DNA of 64,000 nt. It comes from Culex pipiens pallens (lineage: Eukaryota; Arthropoda; Insecta; Diptera; Culicidae). The notes under the pieces were generated by a model that saw only the letters and a list, made by a program, of their open reading frames with translations, did no database searches and was not told the origin of the DNA. Position numbers and translations under genes: made by a program. Positions 43,114 to 54,100 of this stretch are shown here, piece after piece. The stretch covers positions 72,129,021-72,193,020 of the forward strand of contig NC_068938.1 in the NCBI RefSeq assembly GCF_016801865.2. The letters are read 5' to 3'. How positions within the stretch are numbered: position 1 is the stretch's first letter; each line of letters begins with the position of its first letter.

Positions 43114-43403
43114 TACGTCACATCGTTAAATTAATGAAAATTATTGGTTTTGCATGGAAATTGTTGTTATAAAACAATGGTAAAAGTGAGTTTTCATAAA
43201 GAATTTCGAAAATTCGCCATTTTCGGATGTGCGACAAAAGGTCGAATCACAAATGGACGAACATTTGTGATTCGACCTTTTGTCGCACATCCGAAAATGG
43301 CGAATTTTTGAAATTCTTTATGAAAACTAACTTTTACCATTGTTTTACAACAACAATTTTCATGCAAACCCAATGATTTTCATTAATTTAACGATGTGAC
43401 GTA
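43114..43403. repeat. Near-perfect 290 bp hairpin (TACGTCACATCG ends)
   Basis: Arms of about 135 bp (TACGTCACATCGTTAAATTA at the left, complement at the right) pair with few mismatches around a centre near 43258. The inner part of each arm contains the GTCGAATCACAAATG / CATTTGTGATTCGAC word and so shares sequence with the flanking short array. Confidence 0.85.
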
Positions 43404-43756
43404 TGCGCCGTTAAGAAGAAAATCATTCTAAACTAACCACCTGTAGTACCTCAAAATAGTATTTTTTTTTTAATTTTGCTGCAAACTGACTTTTTTGGAG
43501 CATCATTTTATTTTCTGTCCTCGTTAAAATATTCTACTCAGTTTTTCTTACCATAATTTCCTACAGTCCCTTTAATCCTTCAACAAAAAACGCTGTCCTG
43601 TACGCTCTGCCTTATTTCATTTAATATTTTTTTTATTTTTCAGCTGGTTATGAAGGTAAATTACTACACAAAATGAAGCTATTGATTATATTCATTTATT
43701 ATATTTTTTTTTAGCATATATAATTAAACTACACACAACAATAATGCAAAAATAAA

Positions 43757-44026
43757 TCGGAGCGTTTGGTACGGTATGTCCACGCATCCTTCCTCCCCTG
43801 TAGATTCTGTGAAATGTGATCCGTTCACAGAATCCTCTCTGCGGTAAACACAACGCAGTAGGGCTGGCCGCTTTAATTTTTGCATTTCGGGTGTTCTCGG
43901 ATGTACTGCAATTATTAATAATGACAAGAAAAGTGCTTGGGGCGTAATCTAATCACAAGACATTCCAGCATGCTTTCATCGGACTGGCTGCGTTTGTGTT
44001 GGATTAGATTAGATAAGATTAGGTTA
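43757..44026 (+). mobile_element. SINE-like retroposon with GATTA tail, copy 2
   Basis: Same family as 2439-2710: TCGGAGCGTTTGGTACGG at the 5' end, TGCTTTCATCGGACTGGCTG near the 3' end and a tail GATTAGATTAGATAAGATTA. Small indels distinguish the copies, so they are not a recent segmental duplication. Confidence 0.75.
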
Positions 44027-44084
44027 GTTTTCATGACAGTTTTGTTTAAACTTAGTTTTGGAAAATGATGGTAAACTACACACT

Positions 44085-44255
44085 ATTTTTTACCGGATTC
44101 GGTGAAGTTTACCGAATTTTCAACTGCTGAACAGTGCGGTATACTTAAAAATTACCGATGTCGGTAAAAATTTACCGAAATTCAGTAAAGAAGTTCATTA
44201 TTGTTGATCGTACAACGGATATTCGGTAAAATTTTGATCATTTTGAAAGATGGTT
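44085..44255. repeat. Cluster of inverted TTTACCGA / TCGGTAAA motifs
   Basis: At least six TTACCG or CGGTAA words alternate in orientation over 170 bp, including GATGTCGGTAAAAATTTACC. Clear outer termini are not visible. It is probably a small palindromic MITE. Confidence 0.45.
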
Positions 44256-45975
44256 TACCGATTGCAAATGTAGATTCTTGCCCTGGAATCGTCCCACTAT
44301 AAAACGTCAGTGGTGGATCGTGCATTCGTTTGGAAATAGAAACATAAACTGGGCACAATGGACAAGTTTCTTGTGTTTCCTTCTGTGTGCTTTTTTTTCT
44401 TGGTTCTGGACCCTGTCCATCCGGATGGGGTTTCTTCGCACTCGGAACCCTTTCCTGAAACTCTTACTTCCCGTTTTTATCACTTTTCCCAGCGACTGAG
44501 AAATGAGCTGATGCTGGCTGCTCGGGGTTGGCACGAACCAAGTTGAGCTGAGAGAGATTAGCTGTAAGCTGAAAGTTTTAAGCTGTAAGTACCATGAGGA
44601 GAGCCCGTGTTGGCGTCGGGATTAAACACTGACTGGACACACAGTGAGTTGAGCGAACTGTATACGGGACGGACTCCCCCGTGATAAACCATAGGAAGCG
44701 CTGTTTTGTGCTGCCAGATTTTGCATCATTTATGCAAAGTGGAACGCAAAATGTGTCCGATGGAAAGAAAGTAGATTTATGCGTGCTATGTGCACTGTCA
44801 GCTTGGGACGGGTCACAGATGATCAGATTAGGTGTTGTCTTTGGGAAGGTACATTTTGTCTTACTGTCTAATACTTTGAGAGACTTCTACATTATAAGAA
44901 TGTTTTTTTAATAGTATAGCAAGTTGATATGAGTAAAAGATTCCATAACCTTATGTTCCTTTAATAGTATGTACTGGTTCAGCACCCATAGCGAAATATT
45001 TGCATTCACTTCGTCCATAACATCATAAAAAGCCAACAATCATAATTGTTCTGCTCGGCTGGACTCCGGCAAACAACTTCCCCATCGTTTAACGATCAAT
45101 AAATTTTCGACTGGCAAGTAAAACTGCAGAAAATTGATTTGCAGCTCATAAATAACCCGACAACAGATGCACTAATTTATGTACAATCCAACTCCTGCAC
45201 CACCAGAAGTAACAAGAACATCATCGGTTACCTATAGAACCTCTCCCCCCTCCATTTAACCAGTCCAAGGCATTTGGGATGAACCGGAAAACTTCCGGAA
45301 ACCTCCTCTAACAACCCGTAGCCCAACCCGAACCAACTTGCGATAGATTTATTGCCCTCGGGGTTCGACTCCACTCTGGTGGCTTCTTGAAGGTTCACCT
45401 TTCTTGCTCAAATTCCGGTCCGGTTTTGCATTCATCTACCTTTGGGGGCCCACAAGGCGCGCAAACCGAGCTATGGGGCATTATCCAGACACACACACAA
45501 TTCCGGATGATTGGACCTTTCCAAACCTGCGAAGAGAGAGAGAGGCGTCTTGGGCTCGTTGTTGCTCGCAACGAGACCGTAACCCAAGGATAATTCCTAA
45601 CTACTGCTGCTGCTGCTGCAATGTTTGAGGTCCTGGCCTCGGGGAGGCCAGGTCATCCTTAACAAACATAAACTGCATGCATGTGGTCAGACATTACTCT
45701 TTTCCGGTGTTTTGTGGTGAATTTGTTTGCTGGGTTTGGTTACGGGTTTTATTTTTTGTCGATGTTTGCCCTGGTAGAATTGGAAAATGAGAACTTGTTT
45801 CGGGAAGGCTCTTTGTACAAATGGCTAACCGCAAGTACTGAACTGTTTAACCAAGCGGTAAATAGTTTTCGAAAAGAAAACGTATCTTCTGTAACAGGAG
45901 TTTTGAATTCCATACTCTTCACTGGAGTTAAATAAGACGAATTGTAAGCAAATGAAAACTCTTTTCTCATTAACG
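44256..45975. other. Unique DNA
   Basis: Balanced composition, no partner in the window, short conflicting frames on both strands and a CTGCTGCTGCTGCTG microsatellite near 45605. I see no gene. Confidence 0.4.
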
Positions 45976-47410
45976 TCCATACTCGATTATCCGAAGCCTC
46001 GATTATCGGGTATTTCGAAATTCTGACATTCAGTCATTTCCGAAACAAAAACAAAGCAAATTATCAGTGCATAAAAACACCAGTCTTCCGGCATTATGAA
46101 GTAATTAGCAACTGCAGTGATGCAAACGAACATACAGTATGTAAAAAAGTATTTACACCCCTTGGGCACTATGCACATTTTGTGATAAAACATGTAAACA
46201 ATTTAAAGTTTGACAGAAACCTAGTACTACGTTTTGTTCAGAAACTCATGCCGAACATTTTGCTACAAAAAGCTCATGAAAAGATGATTTCTATAAAAAG
46301 TTCTATAACAAACACTATTTCAAAAATAAAAAAGGTGCAAAAAAAAGTTTGTACACCTTTCAAAAAATTTACATAAATAAAGTTATTTGTTGACAAATCA
46401 CCATAAATCCAGTCTCCCAACTCCAAATAGGCATCCTTGACTGATTACAAAATAATTTGAATAGAATATAAAGTTTACTAACTACTTAGTATAAAAGTAT
46501 TTATAACTCTGGAAATTCTATATAAAACTTATCTAGACTTAATTTTGCAATCTTTTAATTCAACTAAATGACAGTATATTACCATAGAATTGCTAAATGA
46601 ACATTTTGGAGTGGGTATAACACCCTGTATCGATAGAATAGATTTTTCGTTAGAGGGTGGGTTTTAAAGAAAACCTAGATGTTTGGGAATCAAAAGATCG
46701 GAAATTTTATGCCATTTCCGATGCCACTTAGGTTGACTTGTAAATCGTGGTCCGGTTCGGATGCCAGCGGATTTTCCGACGACGTAATTCCGGGTTGGTA
46801 CGAAATTCCAACGAAAAATCTATTCTATCGATACAAAGACCCCCAAAACGGTGTTATACCCACTCCAAAATGTTTATTTAACAGTTCTATGGTAATATAT
46901 TGACATTTAGTTGAATTAAAAGTTTGCAAAATTAAGTCTAGATAAGATTTATATAGAATTTCCAGAGTTATAAAAACTTTTATACTAAGTAGTTAGTAAA
47001 CTTTATATTCAATCCAAATTATTGACGTAGACTACGTCTTACTCGAAGGTGCTGGGGTGCCATTCCAAAAAACCCGGGCCGAAGGCCCTGGAATACTGCG
47101 TCATCCGTCAAACGCTTATATCTTCCTTCCCTCTAATCGAATCGACACGATTTATGTTCCATTCGATTCGAAAATTATTCAGCAATTTGCTATCAAATTT
47201 TCATTGTTGGCAAAATAGTTTTACTATTGGAACAATTCAATGTTTTAAAATGTTTTCAAAATGTAGAGATTGTGCAAGCAAAATTAGCGCTTCCCACTCA
47301 CGGACGGGAATGTCGAGTACCTATTTTGAGGGGAAAATCACCCAAGCACCGCGACCGACACCCCTCCTTGTTCGGTCGCGAAAAGGAGGGGAAGTAGCGA
47401 GCCGAAAACA

Positions 47411-47447
47411 TATATAAGAAAGTGCGCCAGTCTTCAGAAAATCATTC
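47411..47447 (+). promoter_or_regulatory. TATA box plus initiator, LTR-like promoter
   Basis: TATATAAG at 47411 is followed by TCATTC at 47442, a perfect initiator whose A (47444) lies 33 bp from the first T. CAG/AGC-rich transcribed sequence follows. Such an arrangement is common in insect LTRs. The downstream 153-codon frame is low-complexity and not convincing as a gene. Confidence 0.45.
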
Positions 47448-48127
47448 ACGTCTCAGACGTCGGACCGGCAGCAGCAGCAGGAAAGCTCGGCCCAGAGCAG
47501 CAGCAGCAGGAGAGAGACCAGAGCAGCAGCAGCGCGAGAGAGACCAGAGAAGCAGGAGAGAGAGGACCCGAACTGCAGAAGAAGCGCACATCGCCTTCTC
47601 GTCAGCCAGTTGCCTCTCGATGGCCGGACCGTTTGGATCTCCTGGGGAAGGGGGTGAGGACTTCCCAACTCTTCGGAGTTGCCCTCACTCCCCGTCCCTC
47701 GTCTCACCCGAGACTAGTCGGCGAAATGCCTTTAAGGAACAAATTTTGGTCTTCGGGGGCGACGGACTGCGCAGCTTTCTGAGGCTGCTCTCGCCCCCAA
47801 TCCCACTTCCACCCCTATATTCTTTTGCCAACAATCGTTCGTTCTTCTCTTTCCTTCCTCTCTTTGGTGTTGGTGTTTGAATAAGACTTTCTAGCAGGCT
47901 TCACTGAACACCAAGATCTGGTGCGCCGTGGTGCGGTTTTCGTGTCACTCTAGAACCCAAACCAAACTGTTTATTGTCACACCATAGCAACTGTACCGAA
48001 AGCACCTTGGTACACCACCGGTGCACCAAACTGTATACCAAGATGCAACTCAACAGAATGGTTGATCCAAGTAAACCGGAGGCGACATTGTTTTGATTGA
48101 GGTTTGTCAGCTATCATTCGCATCTTC

Positions 48128-48196
48128 GGGGTGGCCTGGCGGTTGTTATCTCCGTCTTTTAATCACGAGGTTCCTGGTTCAATCCTGACTCCTGAC
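48128..48196 (+). repeat. tRNA-like relic
   Basis: TGGCCTGGCGG (A box) and CCTGGTTCAATCCTGA (B box) are spaced as in a tRNA, but the anticodon and acceptor stems do not pair well. Most likely the head of a SINE. Confidence 0.45.
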
Positions 48197-48246
48197 TTTT
48201 TTTTCAATATTTATTGTCAAAATCAGTGATTATATACATTTAAAAA

Positions 48247-49618
48247 AACGTTACTTAATCCACCTTTAGGTGAATGGTGCCTTCCTCACATTCATAAAGT
48301 CAATACATTCAGTAAAAATAGCAACATTCCCTTAACATGTTTAACAAATCAACTGTATTACTTTTTTCTTTTGATAGGGTTCGCAGACCTTTAATTTTTC
48401 TGGCTCATCGACAAAAAAAAACCTATCCAACGATAGTTCGCATGGAAGATTCAGACAATATTTTTATCACAATATCTGAAATCCGACCTCTAAAATGTGT
48501 ATAAATAACACTTAAGTGCTAATAACTTTTGAAGGGGTTGTCAGATCCTCGATGTATTAGGCTCATTTGAAAGGTCTTTCAATTGTCTAACTAACGACAG
48601 GTCGCATGATGGACCCGGACATCATTTTTACTGAAATATCTGAGATCCGGCCTCCAAAAAGTGTATAAATAACAGTTAAGTGCCAATAACTTTTGATAGG
48701 GTTGTCAGATACTTGATGTTTTAGACTCATTTGAAAGGTCTTTCGATTATCTAACTAACGACAGGTCGCATGATGGACCCGGACATCATTTTTACTATAA
48801 TATCTGAGATCCGGCCTCCAAAAAGAGCATAAATAACACTTAAGTGCCAATAACGTTTGAAAGGGTTGTCAGATCCTTGATGTTTTAGGCTCATTTGAAA
48901 GGTCTTTCGATTATCTAACTAACGACAGGTCGCATGATGGACCCGGACATCATCTTTACTAAAATATCTGAGATCCGGCCTCCAGAAAGTGTATAAATAA
49001 CACTTAAGTGCCAATAACTTTTGATAGGGTTGTCAGATCCTTGATGTTTTAGACTCATTTGAAAGGTCTTTCGATTATCTAACTAACGATGGGTTGCATG
49101 ATGGACCCGGACATCATTATCATTGAAATATCTGAGATCCGGCCTCCAAAAGTGTATAAATAACACTTAAGTGCTAATAACTTTTGATAGGGTTGTCAGA
49201 TCTTCAATGTTTTGGGCTCATTGGAAAGGTCATTTTAATACCTTTCTGAAAATGTATAACATGATAGGGTTTCTTGCAAAAACCACCCTTTTTACAATCT
49301 TCCGGACATACGCCAAAATCGTTTTTTTAGCATAACTTTTGAAGTACTTAACTAAACTTGCTGATTTTAAATAGAGACCTATGGGACCCCAAGACGGATC
49401 GAATGAGACTACTACGGTCAAAATCCGTTCATCCAGTCCGAAGATAATCGAGTGACAATTTTTTTGTCCACCCACCTACACACATCCACACAGACATTTG
49501 CTCAGAACATGATTCTGAGTCGATAGGTATACGTGAAGGTGGGTCTACAAGGTCGAATTAAGAAGTTCATTTTCAGAGTGATTTTATAGCCTTTCCTCAG
49601 TAAGGTGAGGAAGGCAAA
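48247..49618. mobile_element. Element with 164 bp internal tandem repeats, copy B
   Basis: Same ends as copy A (AACGTTACTTAATCCACCTT, GTAAGGTGAGGAAGGC). Unit starts are at 48497, 48661, 48825, 48989 and 49152, i.e. 164, 164, 164 and 163 bp apart, preceded by one diverged unit. Copy A has three regular units, so copy number changed after the family spread. The non-repeated 3' part is shared. Confidence 0.87.
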
Positions 49619-49840
49619 ACGTCTTCGTACCTGCGACGCTTTAGTCAAATGGTTAAAAAAATGAATGGATTTTTGTAGTGGAATAGAGAAAACGTTCTGT
49701 ATTATGCAGGCAGGTTTAAATGAAAAAGCCTATTTCAGGATTATATGCACGAGAAGTTAGAGTTTATATTTCATGACACTACGAAAATCTATTCCTAAAG
49801 AATTATCCTAACAAATAAAAAAACATTTAAAAAAAATAGC

Positions 49841-49903
49841 TGTCGAGATTCGAACCATGATCCTTTAAATTATTATTGCACTGCCTTTGACACACCATTA
49901 AGA
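49841..49903 (-). repeat. tRNA-like relic, minus strand
   Basis: Read on the minus strand, TGGTGTGTCAAAGGCAGTGC can serve as an A-box region and CATGGTTCGAATCTCGACA as a B box. Stems are incomplete. It faces the relic at 48128 across the 164 bp repeat element. Confidence 0.45.
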
Positions 49904-51166
49904 ACAGTTGATTTCAGCTGGCTTGCTAGGCATCAAGAGATTCAAACTTCTCCCGTCTGGTAGGCGCAGAAACCATGTCAGTTTTGTGTACCCGATCCAC
50001 ACCGCCGTCACACCAAACTTCGGTTTCGGTGCACCGATCAAGCTACCGAGCTGTGTCAGGTTTGGGTTGTGACGAGAAATGGTGCGCATAGAAAAACCGG
50101 TATCATAGCAAACCGTTGTCGCACCCGTCAAAAGGTAAGTCTGCTTTCTAGTCAGAAATTTACCAACACATTCAAAGTATGTTTACATGGCAGCTGCGGA
50201 TTTGTTTGCAACAGATGAGCTATCTATTTCTAGCAAAAGTTTTATTGTCCGATACTTCGCAGGGGCTCTGACAGTTCAAGCTCGATCATGCATGATCATG
50301 GTTTGCATCAGGACAGGAAACGGTGATGAGGAATTAGTCATTTCCGAGTTTATATTTATTTACTGGGCCTATAAATTTGTGTTTGGCATGGGCCTTTCCA
50401 GTCAACTCACTCTGAATTCAATTCGTTTATGAATTCTGTTTCAGAATTACTTTACTGAATAAGTTACTTTCCAGAATTATTTTACTGGGTTGGTCATAAG
50501 GGTGTGTAAGTTTTGTCGTGTTGGGGGTTCCATCTCCCATTTATGTTCTTATTCCGTAAATCTATTTAAAGTATCTAGCTAATTCTTCAAAATTAAGATA
50601 TGGAAAACCCTATGTCCACATATCAAAACTTTACGTAGTCTACGCCATTCCGGTTATGTCTGTGACATAACTACTTTGACTTTTTTTTAATCAGTCAAGG
50701 ATGCCAATTTGGAGTTGGGAGACTGGATTTATGGTGATTTGTCAACACGAAACTTTATTTATGGTAATTTTTCGAAAGGTGTACAAACTTTTTTTGTACC
50801 TTTTTTGATTTTTGAAATAGTGTTTGTTATAGAACTTTTTATAGAAATCATCTTTTTGTGAGCTTTTTGTAGCAAAATGTTCGGCATGAGTTTCTGAACA
50901 AAACGTAGTACTAGGTTTCTGTCAAACTTTAAATTGTTTACATTGTTTTATCACAAAATGTGCATAGTGCCCAAGGGGTGTAAATACTTTTTTTACATAC
51001 TGTAGATTGTTTGACAAATAACACATGCCAACACCATACACTAAAACCCAAAACTTCCGCTCTCGGTGATGGACACACCAAATTTTGCTCCCCACTGACA
51101 ACCGCTTTTGATTCCCCGCAGACAGCTTTCAAACTGACAACGTGTGATGCCGATGCATGCTCTATA

Positions 51167-54100
51167 GTCAAGGCTAAAAACCCAAAAATAGCATGTCTAA
51201 CGGCAAATCGTGTAACAGGCCAGGTTTTGATGGATCTAGGCTAAATCGACCCTGCTGAGTCCGAATATCGCGGTCACGAAGCCCGATTCCTTAAGGGAAG
51301 CGAGATATTCAAGATGGCGACCAATATGGCGGCTATATAGATAAGTCAACAATATCACAGTATGAAGGTTGTCGACGTGTCGATTTTAACTAATTTCGGG
51401 TCGCTGAACCCGAATATAACCATGAAAATCGGTCACGGCGACCCAGTAGCGTGTAATCCAAGATGGCGTCCAATATGGCGAATAGTGAATCTTTAAGTAT
51501 TTTTAAACAACATGTAACAGGCTTGTGACCGATCAAATTTAACTAATTTGGGGTCGCTGAACCCGAATATGACCATGAAAATCGGTCAAGGCGATCCAGG
51601 AGCGTGTAATCCAAGATGGCGTCCAATATGGCGAATAGTGAATCTTCAAGTATTTTTAAACACCATGTAACAGGCTTGTGACCGATCAAATTTAACTAAT
51701 TTGAAGTCGCTGAACCCGAATATGACCATGAAAATCGGTCACGGCGACCCAGGAGCGTGTAATCCAAGATGGCATCCAATATGGCGAATAGTGAAACTGC
51801 AAGTATTTTTAAACAACATGTAACAGGCTTGTGACCGGTCAAATTTAACTAATTTGGGGTCGCTGAACTCGAATATGACCATGAAAATCGGTCAAGGTGA
51901 CCCAGTAGCGTGTAATCCAAGATGGCGTCCAATATGGCGAATAGTGAAACTGCAAGTATTTTTAAACAACATGTAACAGGCTTGTGACCGATCAAATTTA
52001 ACTAATTTGGGGTCGCTGAACCCGAATATGACCATGAAAATCGGTCAAGGCGACCCAGTAGCGTGTAATCCAAGATGGCGTCCAATATGGCGAATAGTGA
52101 ATCTTCAAGTATTTTTAAACAACATGTAACAGGCTTGTGACCGATCAAATTTAACTAATTTGGGGTCGCCGAACCCGAATAAGACCATGAAAATCGGTCA
52201 CGGCGACCCAGTAGCGTGTAATCCAAGATGGCGTCCAATAAGGCGAATAGTGAATCTTCAAGTATTTTTAAACAACATGTAACAGGCTTGTGACCGATCA
52301 AATTTAACTAATTTGAGGTCGCTGAACCCGAATATGACCATGAAAATCGGTCACGGCGACCCAGGAGCGTGTAATCCAAGATGGCGTCCAATATGGCGAA
52401 TAGTGAATCTTCAAGTATTTTTAAACAAGATGTAACAGGCTTGTGACCGATCAAATTTAACTAATTTGGGGTCGCCGAACCCGAATACGACCATGAAAAT
52501 CGGTCACGGCGACCCAGTAGCGTGTAATCCAAGATGGCGTCCAATATGGCGAATAGTGAAACTGCAAGTATTTTTAAACAACATGTAACAGGCTTGTGAC
52601 CGATCAAATTTAACTAATTTGGGGTCGCTGAACCCGAATATGACCATGAAAATCGGTCAAGGCGACCCAGTAGCGTGTAATCCAAGATGGCGTCCAATAT
52701 GGCGAATAGTGAATCTTCAAGTATTTTTAAACAACATGTAACAGGCTTGTGACCGATCAAATTTAACTAATTTGGGGTCGCCGAACCCGAATATGACCAT
52801 GAAAATCGGTCACGGCGACCCAGTAGCGTGTAATCCAAGATGGCGTCCAATAAGGCGAATAGTGAAACTTCAAGTATTTTTAAACAACATGTAACAGGCT
52901 TGTGACCGATCAAATTTAACTAATTTGAGGTCGCTGAACCCGAATATGACCATGAAAATCGGTCACGGCGACCCAGGAGCGTGTAATCCAAGATGGCGTC
53001 CAATATGGCGAATAGTGAATCTTCAAGTATTTTTAAACAAGATGTAACAGGCTTGTGACCGATCAAATTTAACTAATTTGGGGTCGCCGAACCCGAATAC
53101 GACCATGAAAATCGGTCACGGCGACCCAGTAGCGTGTAATCCAAGATGGCGTCCAATATGGCGAAGAGAGAATCTTCAAGTATTTTTAAACAACATGTAA
53201 CAGGCTTGTGACCGATCAAATTTAACTAATTTGGGGTCGCCGAACCCGAATACGACCATGAAAATCGGTCACGGCGACCCAGTAGCGTGTAATCCAAGAT
53301 GGCGTCCAATATGGCGAATAGTGAATCTTCAAGTATTTTTAAACAACATGTAACAGGCTTGTGACCGATCAAATTTAACTAATTTGAGGTCGCTGAACCC
53401 GAATATGACCATGAAAATCGGTCACGGTGACCCAGTAGCGTGTAATCCAAGATGGCGTCCAATATGGCGAATAGTGAATCTTCAAGTATTTTTAAACAAC
53501 ATGTAACAGGCTTGTGACCGATCAAATTTAACTAATTTGAGGTCGCTGAACCCGAATATGACCATGAAAATCGGTCACGGCGACCCAGGAGCGTGTAATC
53601 CAAGATGGCGTCCAATATGGCGAATAGTGAATCTTCAAGTATTTTTAAACAAGATGTAACAGGCTTGTGACCGATCAAATTTAACTAATTTGGGGTCGCC
53701 GAACCCGAATACGACCATGAAAATCGGTCACGGCGACCCAGTAGCGTGTAATCCAAGATGGCGTCCAATATGGCGAAGAGAGAATCTTCAAGTATTTTTA
53801 AACAACATGTAACAGGCTTGTGACCGATCAAATTTAACTAATTTGGGGTCGCCGAACCCGAATACGACCATGAAAATCGGTCACGGCGACCCAGTAGCGT
53901 GTAATCCCAGATGGCGTCCAATATGGCGAATAGTGAAACTTCAAGTATTTTTAAACAACATGTAACAGGCTTGTGACCGATCAAACTTAACAAATTTGAG
54001 GTCGCTGAACCCGAATATGACCATGAAAATCGGTCACGGCGATCCAGGAGCGTGTAATCCAAGATGGCGTCCAATATGGCGAATAGTGAATCTTCAAGTA

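Larger units (their letters stand above)
47024..50685. mobile_element. 3.66 kb composite insertion in the foldback arm
   Basis: Bounds come from aligning the broken right arm with the intact left arm. The left edge is GACGTAGACTACGTC, and a related TACGTAGTCTACG lies 50 bp inside the right edge. Contents: a GC-rich promoter-bearing segment (47029-48110) resembling LTR DNA, a tRNA-like relic, the 164 bp repeat element copy B, a second tRNA-like relic, and GTGCACC-rich DNA (49970-50110). I could not establish a single parent element. Confidence 0.6.
46135..51002. mobile_element. TA-flanked Tc1/mariner-type foldback, right arm split
   Basis: Ends CAGTATGTAAAAAAGTATTT and complement of TTTTTTTACATACTG sit between TA dinucleotides (46133-46134, 51003-51004). 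The left arm is 46135 to about 46655. The right arm is about 46806-47023 continued at about 50686-51002, so it was cut by a 3.66 kb insertion. The central loop is 46656-46805. The termini and TA target fit Tc1/mariner-type non-autonomous elements. No transposase. Confidence 0.88.

Noticed and set aside
47422..47880. 152-codon frame as a protein gene
   Set aside because: Begins in CAG/AGC microsatellite, is rich in Arg, Gln, Ser and Pro, and has no recognisable domain. The promoter before it is better explained as LTR-like.
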